From Desmodesmus armatus (taxonomy: Eukaryota > Chlorophyta > Chlorophyceae > Sphaeropleales > Scenedesmaceae): a DNA stretch of 64,000 bases. The stretch is taken from the NCBI GenBank assembly GCA_007449985.2, contig VIIQ02000218.1, positions 104,042 through 168,041 on the forward strand, in the 5' to 3' direction. This document shows positions 1-12,000 of this stretch, in pieces. The first letter of the stretch is position 1, and each line of letters starts with the position of its first letter. A program made the translations under genes and the position numbers. The notes under the pieces were generated by a model that saw only the letters and a list, made by a program, of their open reading frames with translations, was not told the DNA's origin and did not search any database.

Positions 1-1
1 G

Positions 2-118
2 GGATACTGTGAGAAGAACAACCAGAATGATCCGTATGCCATTTGCAAGCGTTGCCCAGACAAGGTTACCGAGGAGGACAAAAAGAACAGCCCTGAGATG
101 TATGCAGGTTGCAGTTGA
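2..118 (+). CDS. 3' end of a cysteine-rich protein (partial)
   Basis: An open frame enters from the left edge and ends at a TGA at 116-118, giving 38 residues. It has five cysteines, including a CxxC pair in a context reading AICKRCPD, and is rich in lysine, asparagine and glutamate. Its composition differs from the low-complexity spurious frames nearby, so it is plausibly the terminal exon of a gene starting outside the window. The family is not recognised. It does not share the CxxCxC core of the secreted family at 1673 and 4866. Confidence 0.35.
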   Translation, partial: GYCEKNNQNDPYAICKRCPDKVTEEDKKNSPEMYAGCS

Positions 119-1540
119 TAACTTATCAACACGGTGCACGGTGCATTGTTGCACCCTCCGACGGTGACCCACACTCCATTTCTGAGGAGACCATCTCTCC
201 TCAGTGTTCTGCTGCCGCAACCAAAGTTTGGGTCTGTGCCTCCACCTGGGCCATGCCTGGCCTGACTTCGCGTACAGCATGCGAGTAGAAGAGTGTGTCT
301 AAGTCACGATGATGCTGGTTGTCGATGTCGCTCTCAGGCTCTGCCACTGTCAAGGGGGCCATACTGCATGCAGGGTTCAAGCCTGGTGGCCCCAACAGTT
401 TGCACGGCCCGTGCCAGCGGCTGGGCGGCAAGTAGCAGTGCTGGGCCACGCCTTGAAGGTGCTGATGCACGTGCGCACAGAGCTCCGACTCTGTGCGCAC
501 AGAGCTCCGACTTCTGTTTGTAAGTGTTCTGTAATGCGCTTTGTGTGTCTGCCACAGTATCATCATGATACTGTGATACATTCATTGACTAAATGGCAAT
601 GCCACTCCACTACCATCAGACTAGACGTATGAGTCATCATGAGCAAGTTGCTAGAATGAATGCGCGGTGCCACCATCAGTGACTAATGGTCCAGGAAATC
701 ATTGCATTTGTGACAATATCACACTTTCGCTGAGTCAGCGTCACATACTACACAGTAACCTGCCGACGACAACAAGTTGTTGCTGCTCTAGTGACGCACG
801 GTGCGGGGAGCAGTCACTGAATCGCGGGTTGGATGAGTCGCCCAGAGTCTGGCATACACATGTGCTAGCATATGGCTATTTCAAAGGTGCCAAACCCCTC
901 CGTAAGCTTCTCGACAGACCATACAGAGTCTGATAATCAGACTGTACGGTACATGTGCTGGCATGTGGCTGTTTCTCCTGGCATGAGCTTGCCAAGCTGA
1001 GCATGCAGACAGTGTGTGGCAGTGTCAGTGGCGCCTAGGTATGGCCTGACCAGGTCAGGTGCTCTTCAGCCTGGGAGTATGACAGTGCCAGGAGGGGTCT
1101 GCACAGCCCGGCATGTTTCAGACGGTCTAAACATGCTTGCAGAGTGGTCTCCGTGGGCTACTTGTGGCAAGTGGAGGGCGGTATCCAAGGTTTGGTGGAT
1201 GCCAGAACACACAAATACACCACTGTGCCTGACTGGGCTAGCTTCTCGAAGCCTTTTATCTCCGTGAAGCTTCACACGTTTTGGCTGAAGGCCAGAAGAT
1301 GAACAGCAATCGTGTGGCAGCTGTCAGGGTTACCAGCTGCACACACAGGGCTGCCCATTCACTGGGTCTGCATGCATGCGGCGACACTCACTGGGTCTGC
1401 ATGCTGCGTAGGTTATAGAAATTTTTTTGTATGCCTCAGTACAAGCCGAACAGGATGTCACGCCGAGATATTTGCGCAAGAAAGGAAGCTCGCACGAAGG
1501 TCGTCGTGTCGGTTCGCAACATAGCTCGCTATCGAAAAGG
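119..1540. other. Intergenic stretch without a supported gene
   Basis: No frame here shows protein-like composition or paired splice sites. It holds a direct repeat of about 20 bp (two copies at roughly 470-512, core GTGCGCACAGAGCTCCGAC) and a short near-palindrome at 553-575 centred on ATCATCATGAT. It is probably the 5' flank of the gene at 1673. Confidence 0.5.
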
Positions 1541-1543
1541 CAC

Positions 1544-1551
1544 TATAAATA
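1544..1551 (+). promoter_or_regulatory. Probable TATA box of the 1673 gene
   Basis: TATAAATA lies about 120 bp upstream of the ATG at 1673. The paralogue at 4866 has TATAAA about 155 bp upstream of its ATG, so the placement recurs. Confidence 0.45.
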
Positions 1552-1672
1552 AAGTCACACAACGAATGAAGCTTGAAAGTCATGTGTACGTACATCTTAG
1601 CCCCTTGCCATCTTACAATCGCTCAATTAGAGCTGCAACCTGCTTGAGCTCACCGTGCTACACCCTCTCATC

Positions 1673-2588
1673 ATGCACGCACTGTCAGTTGCTCTGCTGC
1701 TCGCCATGTTGGCATTCGGCATGGCTCAGCCGGACACAGTGACCAGTGGCGTTCCATCCTCAGCTCCGCGCAGCTCAGCTCTGCCAGAGCCCTCGGGCGC
1801 ACCTGAGGGCAGCCCCAGCTGCTTGTTCAAAGAGAAGGACATCAGTGCACAGGACCTGGACGCTATCAAGAAGGCGTGTGGTGAGGCCAGCTGCATGGTC
1901 AGGATGCTAGCACTTTGCACATGTCATGCTTAGTGGATTATAATTAACGTTGCTTTGACCTGAAGTTAATTAACGTTGCTTTGAGCTGAACTTCAGTGTT
2001 CCGTAGTATCTGGCAGCCTGCCAGTGGCACTGCTTGGCAAGCGGCGTGCTGCGCTCTGCGCCAGCACTGGGGGAACGATGACGCAGATTGTGCAGCTGTG
2101 TGTAATCCTGTGCCACCCATCAAATTGGCTCTGGCACTGATCTGGTTCTTATGTGCGGCACACTGTCCCCTGTCCGACACTGCACCGTCCCTTCCCATAC
2201 AGACCCAAGCAAGAAGGATGACAGTGCCTGCAAGGCATGCATGTGCTCGGTTCACAGTGCCACCACCAAAGCCTTCTCTGCCACTCAAAAGAGACTAGGC
2301 ACCGATAATGAGCTGCATCGTTGCACGGGCACCGTGTACGAAGCCTTGGGTGACTACACCACTGGAAAGAGCTGGTGGAGTGTCATCGAGTTGGACAAGA
2401 ACATCGAATGCATTGGCTTCTTCTTCTTCTTCTTCTTCATGTTAAAGTCTGCTTTCAGCATGGACAGTCAAGGGCTGGCAAGGATGTGTGCTGGCTCTGG
2501 CGCTGGTGGTGCCGCCAAGCCATGGGCTCCGGTCAACCTGCTCCTGTGGTGCATCATCCTGCTGGGCATGTCAGCACTTCTTGCCTGA
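1673..2588 (+). CDS. Secreted 8-cysteine protein with C-terminal hydrophobic tail, copy A
   Basis: Two exons, 1673-1880 and 2203-2588, joined by a phase-1 intron (GTGAGG...ACAG), encode 197 residues. The N-terminus is a signal peptide (MHALSVALLLAMLAFGMAQ). A short Ser/Pro-rich linker follows, then a core with SCLF, KDxSAQD, a cysteine at the exon junction (KKAC|DPSK), CKACMC, TKAFSATQ and an EC pair. The protein ends in a hydrophobic stretch directly before the stop, as GPI-anchor signals do; the anchor is an inference. Eight cysteines are conserved with copies B (4866-5749) and C (55577-56439), and the intron sits at the same codon in all three. Copy A carries a run of seven phenylalanines (TTC repeat, 2418-2438) absent from B and C. 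The start was chosen because all three copies begin with MHAL or nearly so. The fold is not recognised; it is not the order of the plant lipid-transfer eight-cysteine motif. Confidence 0.75.
2418..2438 (+). repeat. (TTC)7 coding microsatellite
   Basis: Seven TTC codons in the second exon of copy A encode Phe7 just after the conserved EC-x-G-F position. Copy B has one Phe followed by Leu-Met there, so the tract expanded in copy A. Confidence 0.85.
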
Positions 2589-2679
2589 GGTGTCACATCA
2601 TACTACCGGCTAGTACAACTTGATGAATGGTAACATGCTCAGCCAGTTGAACTGAGCTAGCTTCTCAAATGCCATTTTC

Positions 2680-4250
2680 GTGTTTTTGTTGTAATAGACT
2701 TGCAGAAACTTCTAGAGTGCCTGCAGGGTTTCTGTGACCACTACCAGATGCAAGTAAATGTTGCCAAGTGTGCTGTGGTCGTGTTTGGTAAGAAGCGCCC
2801 CACTGGCCGGGACCTTCCCCAAGGAGGCTGGCTGTATGCTGGCCAGCAGGTGCCCCGTGTTCAGGAATTCCGCTATCTGGGCATTGTGTTTCATGAGACC
2901 AAGGGGGTGTCGGCTTGTGTGGACGCCCTCAGACTGGCTGGCATGCGTGCTATGTGGGGGATGCTTGGTCGTTGTAGTGATATGGAGGTTGCCAGCCTGG
3001 AGGTGCAGGTGCAATTGTTTGACTCACTTGTGTCCCCTGTCTTGGGTTTCTGCGCTGAGGTGTGGGCTCCTGCCTTGCTGCGTGGGGTGCGGGACCCCAA
3101 CGGGTGCCTTGACAACCCACTACAGCGGGTGCAGACCCTGTTTATGCGTCGCTTGGGTGGCGGTCTGCGCAAAAGCACACCGCGCCAGCTCATGCTACGT
3201 GAGTTTGGTTGCAGGCCCCTAGTGCGGGGGTGGGTGCAGGCTGCGGTGGGCTTGTGGAATCGGATTCAACAGCTCCCTGCTGAGCACCTGCTGCGTGTCT
3301 CCGTGACGGAAAGCCTCGCCCTCGGTGGTGATGTGGGGTCCAGCTGGGTGAGTGATTTCTCTGCCCTTCTTACTGCCTTTGGAGCCTTGCCTGATGGTGG
3401 TTTGTTTGACGATGGTGTGCCCTGTGCGATTTCAGCCCCTGCCGTGCTGTCGTCCTTTGATAAATGGTTGTATAGCTGCTGGTGTGACCTGCCTTCTGAC
3501 CCCCGCTCTGCTCCCTCTGACGTAGTCACGTGCTGTAAGTATCAACAGTGGTTTGCTGTTGAAGGTGGTTCTGAGGTCGATCCTCTCCGCTGCTTAGATC
3601 GTGGCCGGTGGTCTGACTGCCCAGACTATGTGCGCCACACAGCCCCCATGTCCCGTGAGTGTGTTAGAGCCCTTGCCAGTTTCAGACTAGGTGCCCATGA
3701 TCTTGATGTTGCCACCGCTAAGTTCCAGCCTCGCTCTGCTTCGGGACCTGCTGCTAGTATCGCCCGTGCTGATAGGTTGTGCCGTTTTTGTCATCAGGGG
3801 GTAGGCGACGAGATGCACATGACTGCTGAATGTGAAGCTTATGATGTGTTGAGGCGCTCGCATGCTGCTCTTTTTGCTGACTTTGGTGGTTGGATGGAAT
3901 TCCCATGCAATGTGTCTGCAGCCCAACTGCGGTCCTTCATGCACCAGCCTGCCCGTCGTGTTGGTGCTTTTCTGCGTGAGTGTGGCCAACGCCGGTGGAC
4001 CAACCCTCCGTTGGAGGTCCTGTTTGCAGACGGGCTGTCAGCTGAGGAAGCTGATACCCTCTTGGGTGTTGATGAGGATGGGTTGGCCCCTGATGCTTCC
4101 GATATGTTCGTCAGTGCATTCTCAGATGAGTTCTACGATGTCTATTCAGATGCGTTCTATGATGCCGATACCCCATGAGCCTCGTTGGCTCCCTACGGGG
4201 TGTTCAGGCTCAGCCTGAACCATGTAACAGTAACAGTAACAGTAATATAC
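2680..4250 (+). mobile_element. 5'-truncated LINE (non-LTR retrotransposon)
   Basis: Similarity to LINE ORF2 begins abruptly near 2680-2700 and runs to a stop at 4178, followed by a short 3' UTR ending in (GTAACA)n-like repeats at about 4226-4245. Such 5' truncation and a simple 3' tail are typical of target-primed reverse transcription. The element lies between secreted-protein copies A and B. Confidence 0.75.
2700..4178 (+). pseudogene. LINE reverse transcriptase, C-terminal portion
   Basis: About 490 codons are open to a TGA at 4176-4178. The start (LQKLLECLQGFCDHYQMQVN) matches the part of LINE reverse transcriptase just after the catalytic YADD box, followed by the KCAVVVFG and FRYLGIVF motifs of the palm/thumb region. 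A cysteine-histidine cluster near the C-terminus (CRFC, then H and C, around 3775-3835) fits the zinc knuckle many LINEs carry after the RT domain. The catalytic YADD box, the rest of the RT and any endonuclease are missing, so it cannot encode an active enzyme. The end is acidic and repetitive (DEFYDVYSDAFYD). Confidence 0.75.
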
Positions 4251-4706
4251 AACCCCTGTGCTTTGGACCCTTTAACGCGTTCGTCTTCAGGGCTGCACAA
4301 TGCCGTTGTCTGAATTCAACCATCATGTGGTTGTGGTTCCAAACGGTTCCATTTAGTCAGGGCTCTCAGCTGAGTGCTGTGCATTGGATGTGCAAGCATG
4401 CTGTTGGGAGACCCACAACGTCTCCAGCACCACTCATTGTGTGGGGCTGTGCCCAATGCCATACACACCTGCACAGCTGCTCAACAACAGGTGTCCACCT
4501 GACATGTCTAGACAGCAGATGTACATGTACAGCAAATCTGCTGTACAGCAGCAGATGCACGCCCTACATCGGCGCCCACACAGCGTGCAAGCCCCTGGAA
4601 CAATGCTCTGCAAAACTTGTGTGCTCATTGCACGTTGAAAAGCAGTGGGGGCAATGCGTGATGAAAGAAGGTCAGGCGAAGGTCGACGTGCACCGGCGCC
4701 AATTGA

Positions 4707-4712
4707 TATAAA
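4707..4712 (+). promoter_or_regulatory. Probable TATA box of the 4866 gene
   Basis: TATAAA about 155 bp upstream of the ATG at 4866; the paralogue at 1673 has a TATA box at a comparable distance. Confidence 0.4.
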
Positions 4713-4865
4713 CGCTGCTAGACCGAATCCGACACATCGATTCACACTGTTCAGTCTATTTTGTCCACTCTTGCATGCTTTATCAGCGATGATCAGTGAC
4801 CTGCAGACTGCTTAGACTCATTTGGAATTGTAACACTCCAGCAGCGCTGTCTTGGCTCCGAAACA

Positions 4866-5749
4866 ATGGCAAACATGCATGCACTGTTACTGATTATGCT
4901 GCTCACCATACCAGCAGTCAGCATTGCTCAGCACCAGCTGTCGGACGCAGCGATCAGCACCTTACGCTTGTACAACCTGACCAGCACCAAAAGCAGCACA
5001 GCAGCTAGCCCCATCACTGAATCCAGCTGCTTGTTCGACCAAAAGGACGTTAGTGCACAGGACATGGACGCCATCAAGAGGGCATGCGGTGAGCATCAGC
5101 ATGCAGCACAGTACTAGTACTGTCGCATTAGCCTGCGCTGCTGCTGCAGTTGCGCCCTCTGGCTTGGGCTGCTATTTTCAAGGGACTGCTCTCCCAAAAG
5201 CATATGCACCAACTCTCTCGTTGCACTGCCAAGGCATGATACCACTGGCATACCCAACATCAGCCACAAGCTGTCCATGTCAAAGCAGACGCATGCATCT
5301 TTGCTGCCCGCTCATGAGCACTTAAAACAGGGCTCAGCAAGTTGCATTGTGCCCTGCTTCTTACTGTGTATGCAGACCCAAGCAAGGAAGGTGACCCCTC
5401 CTGCAAGGACTGCCTGTGCACTATGTACAGAGCCATCACCAAAGCCTTCTCAGCCACTCAAGGGCGCCTGGGCACCAACGAGGAGCTGAACAACTGCCAG
5501 GACACTGTTGAAAAGGCCTTGGGCAAGTCTGCCAAGGCTGGCAAGACCTGGCAGAGCATCATAGCTTCCAAAACTCTCGAATGCTTTGGGTTCCTGATGA
5601 AGGCATATGTCGGCACAGAGAATGGGAGTGTATCGGAGGTATGCGCAGGTTTCCCTACTAGCGCTGCTGGAATTGTCAAGCCTTGGGCACCCTTCCAGGC
5701 TTTCATTCTGGGCGTGCTTTCAATGGTGATGTTAGCATTCCTAGCCTGA
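4866..5749 (+). CDS. Secreted 8-cysteine protein with C-terminal hydrophobic tail, copy B
   Basis: Exons 4866-5088 and 5376-5749 with a phase-1 intron (GTGAGC...GCAG) encode 198 residues. It has a signal peptide (MANMHALLLIMLLTIPAVS), a Ser/Thr-rich linker, and then the same core as copy A: SCLF, KDVSAQDMDAIKRAC, DPSK, CKDCLC, TKAFSATQGRLGT, an NC, ECFGF and VCAG. The tail (FILGVLSMVMLAFLA before the stop) is hydrophobic and could be a GPI-attachment signal or a membrane anchor. The two copies flank the LINE fragment in the same orientation, which suggests tandem duplication followed by insertion. This copy looks intact and best represents the family. No known family is recognised. Confidence 0.75.
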
Positions 5750-6066
5750 GTTGTGCAGCTGCATGCAGTACACTTGGTGCAAGTGAAGGCTGCCTGACGC
5801 AAGGGCTGGTGTGCTCAGCACTGCGTGTGACTGTTATGGGAATGTCTTGTGCTTGACTGTTCTTTGTTGCTGCAATGGGACCGCCCCACAGCAATTCTCT
5901 GCTACAGTGGGGCGGCCAGGGGAAAGCTTTGCCGACAGCGGGTATTATTCTGGCTGTTTGGCTCGCAGCGCGGTATCATGCAGCAATTCAGTTCGCAACA
6001 TGCATCCTCACTGAAGAGGCTGACTCTGTCGATGGTTCACCCAGGATGCGGCTCATGCTGTTCTGT

Positions 6067-6118
6067 CTGTGCCTGTCAAGGCTCTCTGTGCCTGTCAAGG
6101 CTCTCTGTGCCTGTCAAG
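6067..6118. repeat. 19-bp minisatellite, about 3 copies
   Basis: Three back-to-back copies of TGTGCCTGTCAAGGCTCTC, the last diverging after CAAGGC. Confidence 0.7.
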
Positions 6119-7780
6119 GCACCCGGTGCCACATAGTGTGGATTCACAATACGCTGTGCAGGCCCCGGGGCCCCCTGAGTCACTTGGGGCCGCTAGTACT
6201 ACTAATAGTATTAGTCACTAGGCAGCGCTGCTTTGGTAGGCATGGTTCGCCTGTTGCACCCGCCCTTGGTTCCCCCTTTCCATCTCTGTCTCATATTTAT
6301 CTGGGCCCTTTGGGAGATGCTCCTCCCCACACCTGGGCGCTTCCTGTTGAAGAGGCTGTTTTTCAAACACCTCCAGATGCATTGGGAATACTGTGGCAGT
6401 TTGTGGAGGTGAGTTTGTCCCACTGTCAACCAGCTGCAGACTGTGCTGCGCTGTGGGCAGCGGTAGCCACATCACGTGGCATGGGCCAATTGTAGCTACT
6501 AGTAGTGTTGGGTTGTTCTAGTACTAGAACTATAGTAGTGTTGGGTTGTTCTTCCGGATAAAACTGTGCCAGTAGTCTGAATTTTCACGCTTTTCATGAA
6601 TGCTGCACTTAGGAGGCCTAGGCAGGCCTGCTGTGATTCACCAGCCAGAGTGGGTCACTCTTCCCCTAGCCAGCAAATGTCTTCTGCATGTAATTTGACC
6701 CGTCTTGCAGGCGTACTACGCATACGGTATGCCTGCTGTGCTGGGATTGTCAGTGATCTCGTACTAAAACCCGCTTGCGGCCACGCCTGTTAGGCCTGGT
6801 CTTTGCATGCTGGCTTTGCCCTGGTGTCAAGTCCTTCTTGCGTGCAGCACACCTGCTGATGTCGCACGCTACAATGTTATGTGGTGCAAAGCACCCTTGG
6901 GTCCTGATTTTGCCTGATGCCAAGTTTCGGTTGCTATGCCGCGCAGCTGCAATCATGCGCACAGCATGCCCTGCTGATTCTTGTCTGTGTGCAGGTCGGA
7001 TTGCAAAGGGTGAGCATGCAGCAGTCATCACGACTCTTGAACTGCCAGCTGTCGCTACAGTTGTAAGCTATTTGTTGACAGCTATGTGCAATTTTGGTAT
7101 CATGCATATGGACAGCTGGGCTGCTGCTATGTGTTCTGTTTTCAATATTCTGCTGTGTAAGTATCATCGTACCTCCACATGCATGCATGCGCATGCAAGT
7201 GTATATGTCGCCTGAATGACAGGGTTCACCTTCATCCTACTATAGCACATGCCTGACGAGGTGGCATGATGTCCTGCTGCCTTGGACTCAGTCCAAGGAG
7301 TAGTAGTATTCTTATAGTATTCTTTCCTGTTGAGGCCCTGGGCCCTAACGGTTGGAAACATGATGTTGCCATGCCAGCCAGTCAGTACAGGTAGCCACCA
7401 TGGTGGCCAGTATGTTGCCAACAGCAAGGCAGAGCAGAGGCTGCGCTGCACAAACACAACTGGCTGGCCAACCGCACAGCCAGAAGAAGGGGTGCACTGC
7501 GCTGTGCACAACACACTTGTACAAACGTGCACAATTGTGCATGCATAAATACAGCCATCTCCAAGCACACCGTGTGCATATGTGGCACGCTATGGAAGGC
7601 GCAGCGCCCAAACCATAGAAGTACATGCTCGGAGAGTGCTGCTGCCGCAACTGCTACACCCGTACGAACATTCATATGCCTGAACATATGAACTTGTTGG
7701 CAAGTACCACTTCATCTTGTGCATGTGACATATGTCATCGCATGCATCGAATGCTCTCATGAACACCAACATCAACAACC

Positions 7781-7811
7781 CAATGTTTGACTTGGGCCAA
7801 GTCAAACATTG
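7781..7811. repeat. 31-nt palindrome
   Basis: Arms CAATGTTTGACTTGG and CCAAGTCAAACATTG pair perfectly around a single central base. No gene is linked to it. Confidence 0.7.
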
Positions 7812-7928
7812 CCACTGGTCACACGTCAAACTCTCAACAATGTTGTGCACTGTGGCAAGGTGCCAAGGCTAAGGGTTGAACAGCCCTACAGCCTGCTGCC
7901 TGGGGCAGACCCACTGTAAATTGGCTCC

Positions 7929-8120
7929 CAGAGCCCCGTAGGCTACGGGGCGTTCAGGCTGAGCCTGAACCATGTAACAGTAACAGTAACATGGTATCAA
8001 ATGAGCCTTGTCAGCTCCCGGGGTATACCGGTTTACATAACAGTTACGGCAAACTTCGTACCAGTGCACAGGTAGGTCCCAAGCCATGTAAACAGTAACG
8101 GTAAAAGCAACAGTTCAGCC
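7929..8120 (+). mobile_element. LINE 3'-end remnants
   Basis: The sequence CGTTCAGGCTGAGCCTGAAC, then CATGTAACAGTAACAGTAAC, closely matches the 3' UTR and tail of the LINE at 4190-4245. A second, weaker remnant follows at about 8005-8115 with its own GTAAACAGTAACGG tail. Only the last ~70 bp of the element is represented each time. Confidence 0.6.
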
Positions 8121-9053
8121 CACTAGCCCGGCTTGTGCTAGGGCCTAGCACAACAGCCAGCATCGCCTAGTCTCTGACGGGCAGCAATTCCAATATGCGT
8201 TTCAGGCCAGACCCCGACATTTTGACAACCAGCACGCAAACGTGTATGTAAAAAGTTGTAAGCATGCCAATGCAACAGTCAATGATGCCAATACTTCGCT
8301 CCCTCCAGCTCTCCATGCCGCACCAAAAGACTGTGCTGTTGTCATGGACACTGCCTCTGGCCTCAACCCTGACCCACAAGGTGCACATACTATGTGCTGA
8401 GCTGGCGTGAATGGACTGCCTCAATCCAGCAATTGTGCTTGAATGCTTCCCACATGGCCCCGCAATCAACGACATGTGAACCCAGGAAGCACCCCAAACC
8501 CGTGCGCACATGTGCAGCACGCCTGCGTTGTGCCATGCCGCTGCTTTAGGTCACCACATCTGACTGGTTGCGGTTGGCGCTGCCGCTTGAACCTGCGGCA
8601 GTTGGTCCTGACTGTGTGGCCTGGAGGTGTCCTTCACAGAAGGCCTCTTCTGGGTTTTTCGGGTCGCGGTATCTTGGCTGTCCCAGGCAGAACGGCAGCA
8701 TCATCGCGTTGTCTTTGTGCTCCAGTTGGGTGCTGTGAGACAGAACAAGTTGTGTTTCGAAACACAGTCATGCAATTCAGTGAGATGTGTGGAGCACTGC
8801 GCGACTTGTGATACGGTGAGTGTGCTATCTCAAATGAGATCCCCAAGGCACCATGCAAGCAACACTGCTTGTGTCCGACGGCTTACGCAGTGCTTGAGCA
8901 TTGTATGTCGGCACACCAGTACAGCCCAAAGCCTTGCACCCAGTGCAAACACAAGTCCATCCTCATGGTAGCAGCCTTTGCAACATGTACATGCCATGCG
9001 GTGCGGCACCGCTCTACTAGCGGCTATTTCTTGTTGGTCGACCGCTGTCTTAC

Positions 9054-12000
9054 CTGCCCCACACAAACACGCCAGGCACCTTGCCAGTGCGCATGCGGAT
9101 GCGTGTGCGCGTACCAGGCAGCAGCAGCGTGGTATCCCGGTTCGCCATGCACTTCTTGCTCGCGCTCAGGGCTTTGGGGCAGTCAATCCACAGCAGCCGG
9201 TCAAGGTCAGGGTTGCTGGTTGGGCTGCCGTTGTCCACAAACACTGGCTTCAGTGGGTCTGTGTCATCAACCACTGTCACACCGACCATTTCAACAACCT
9301 GCAGCAAGAGAGCATGTGGCAGGTGTGTGGCAGTAAGCTCTGGGGGCACGCCGCGTATGTGTGTGGGAGCATCTGCTGTACCTGTGTTTGGCAAGGCATG
9401 ATGCATCCCGGAAGCCATCGCCTAACACTGCAGCGGCCAGTCTGCCCGTGCCATCAACTTGATCTCAGGCAGGCGCTATACTGTACTGGGTACTGTTGCA
9501 TGGCGGCAACCACACTTGCATACACCAGTACAGTTTGATTTGGCGCATGAAGGATTCTGCGGCACAGCGTACCTGATGGAAGACTCCATGCACGTGGATT
9601 GGGTGGGCTGCAACCAAAAACAAGCACATGCGCTCAAATGACACATTGAGGGCATGGTGGGACGCGGGTGTGTACATGGGACACAGTTTGACCGGATATG
9701 CATTGCCCACTAAACAGATGATGATCCAGGCAATTGTTGAGCATAAGAGGCTGATGACACAGAGGTTTGACCCCCCTGGGTATAAGTTCATTTTGATTAC
9801 ACAGAGCCAGGCATGCTGAACTTTTTAGCTGGGCCACAGGAGGCCTCAAGACGGTCAGGGGAGAGAAACTATGCCTCCTTGAACTTTAACAAGGGTATGA
9901 ATCGGGGCAGAAAAGTTGCTTGCATTGCCAGCGGTGTTCACTGCTGTAGCCAACAGGTACCTGCTGCGCCAAAACATACATGCAGGCACCCGCAACAGCA
10001 CCTCCCATCTGCTTGCATAACGCAACTTCTCCTGGCTGTGTCTCTTCGTTACGGTATGTACTGCACTGCAAACTGTGCCTCCCCCCCCCCCCCCACCCGC
10101 ACCCTCACCATCCTCTGTGAGGTTGATGATGTCCCACTCCTCCACCTCTCGAGTGGCCAGCTCAGTGCACGGGCCCTCGTGTGCATACCGGGGTGCCGCT
10201 GTGCTTTCAGAGCCGCTGTCTACGTCACACTTGGCAGTGCCCAGCAGGACGGCCCTCACCACAGTGTCTGCCAGAGCACAGCATGGGGCAGCACAACCGT
10301 TGGGTGCAGCCCAACAGGAGACAGAAGCTGCTGACCTGCCGTAGAAAGTAAGATGGCTTCAGCTGGCATGCAGGCCGACCCATGCAGGCAAGTTGCGCTG
10401 GGGATAACACAGCCGTAACTACAATGTTTCGACGCACTGCCGTGTATGCATTACAATGCAGGTTGATGTGTTGGCATGCTGCGTGCGTTCCTTTTCCTTA
10501 CCGTCTTTGGGGTTGGGTGCTTCAATGAGTGCCATCTGCAGGCAACACAAACAACTTCAGCGCATGTCGGTTTGTTTGGAGGGTGATGCTAGCCAGATAC
10601 AAGATCTTCGAGTATTGATATGGCATCTGGTTGCTGGTTGTTGCACTTGCCAGCCAATGGATACAATTACACAGCTCCCACCAAGTGTGCTGTCAATTGC
10701 GCAACCATCCGCTTGCCCGTTCAGCCCTTGACCCTTTGGTTTGATGCAGCCGCTGCGGCGCCATTCAAAACCTTCAAGGTTTTGGCAAATGTACGTTTGG
10801 CAAACGTACGGCAAGGACAACTGGACAATGATTGTATCACCCCAGCCAGCTGACCATACCTGGGACACATGTCTTTCACTTGGAGGCAGGTCGTGTGCCT
10901 CATGTCCCTCCCCCAGTGCCTCATGCAGCAGGGCCTCATTGAGAGAGGCCTGCCTGTCGTAGTTGAAGTTGAACGTGGTGGCAAGGCGGCTGGCACTTGG
11001 GTTGGTGAACTCAAAGCGCATCAGCTGCAGCAGCATAGTACAACAGCAGGGCAGCACAGTATGAGGGTGGCATGATAGGGGGTGACAGTGGCCGGCATGT
11101 GGCCGCCTCAGTTGGACTGCACTGGGGCCATCAGTCAGGTGTGGTAAGGGAGGGGGGGGGGAAACCACAGTCGGATTGACGTAACAGACGCATGGATTCC
11201 TGCCGCCCTGGCTGTGTGACGGCACACAATGGCGTTCAATGTGTTGGGACCCCCCCTACATGGGTTGGCAAGCAAACGTGCTTCAAGTCTTGCAAGTGCT
11301 GTAGACATACCTGCGATGTGTGCATGCTGGTCTCTCCGTTGTTGGTGCCATCATACAATGACTCCGGGCCAGTGTTGATCATGTACACGTGGTCATTGAT
11401 TGTCAAAGCTGGGCAGCAAAAACACAGTGGTAAGGGGCTGACTTGTTGGGCTGAGGCATGCCTGCCAGCAGCAGCAGGGTGCTGTTGGCGCATATCTGAG
11501 CACACAAGAGGCTCGGCGAATCTACTAGGATGGTATTCTTGCAAAGAACTGTCCCCACAGTCTGTGGGGTACCCTGAACAGCCACAGAGGCAGTGCTAGC
11601 CAGCATTGATAGCATTTGGATGGACTCCGTTGGCAACTTGCTTGAAGCAGCACAAACTATGTGTCAGGCTTGCAGCCACCTGATGTAGTCACGGCCCAAA
11701 TCATGCAGCAGTAGTCGATACTGATGACAGTAATCACAGAAAACCATTGCTCACCTGACAGGTCGATGATGATGTCATAGCGCTCAGCAGGGCCCAGCAG
11801 CAGTGATGTGAACGGACCCTGCAGCATGACCACGGGAAAGTGACAGTGGCGAGGCATGAGCAGTGGTGACACTTCAGTCTGAGTTGCAGATGCAGCAGCA
11901 TGTCTAGTTTCAGACTCCACCGCGACCCCGCCTTGACGGCAACTGTCAAGGGCTTGTGCTACACTGTCAGTGCTGCTTTCGTAAACCCACGAGCAAATGC

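Larger units (their letters stand above)
5750..9050. other. Long stretch without a supported gene
   Basis: No frame has convincing protein-like composition or splice structure. It contains a 19-bp unit repeated about three times at 6067-6118 (TGTGCCTGTCAAGGCTCTC), a direct repeat of AGTAGTGTTGGGTTGTTCT at about 6502 and 6534, LINE 3'-end remnants at 7929-8120 and a palindrome at 7781-7811. The segment 8160-8520 on the minus strand has a frame with one possible membrane span, but nothing links it to the oxidase gene upstream. Confidence 0.5.

Noticed and set aside
5875..6495. 206-codon plus-strand frame
   Set aside because: It contains a minisatellite, has no domain or splice context, and its composition matches random GC-rich sequence.
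8160..8520. Minus-strand frame as the C-terminal exon of the oxidase
   Set aside because: It lacks the HCHxxxHE copper motif and no phased splice connection was found.
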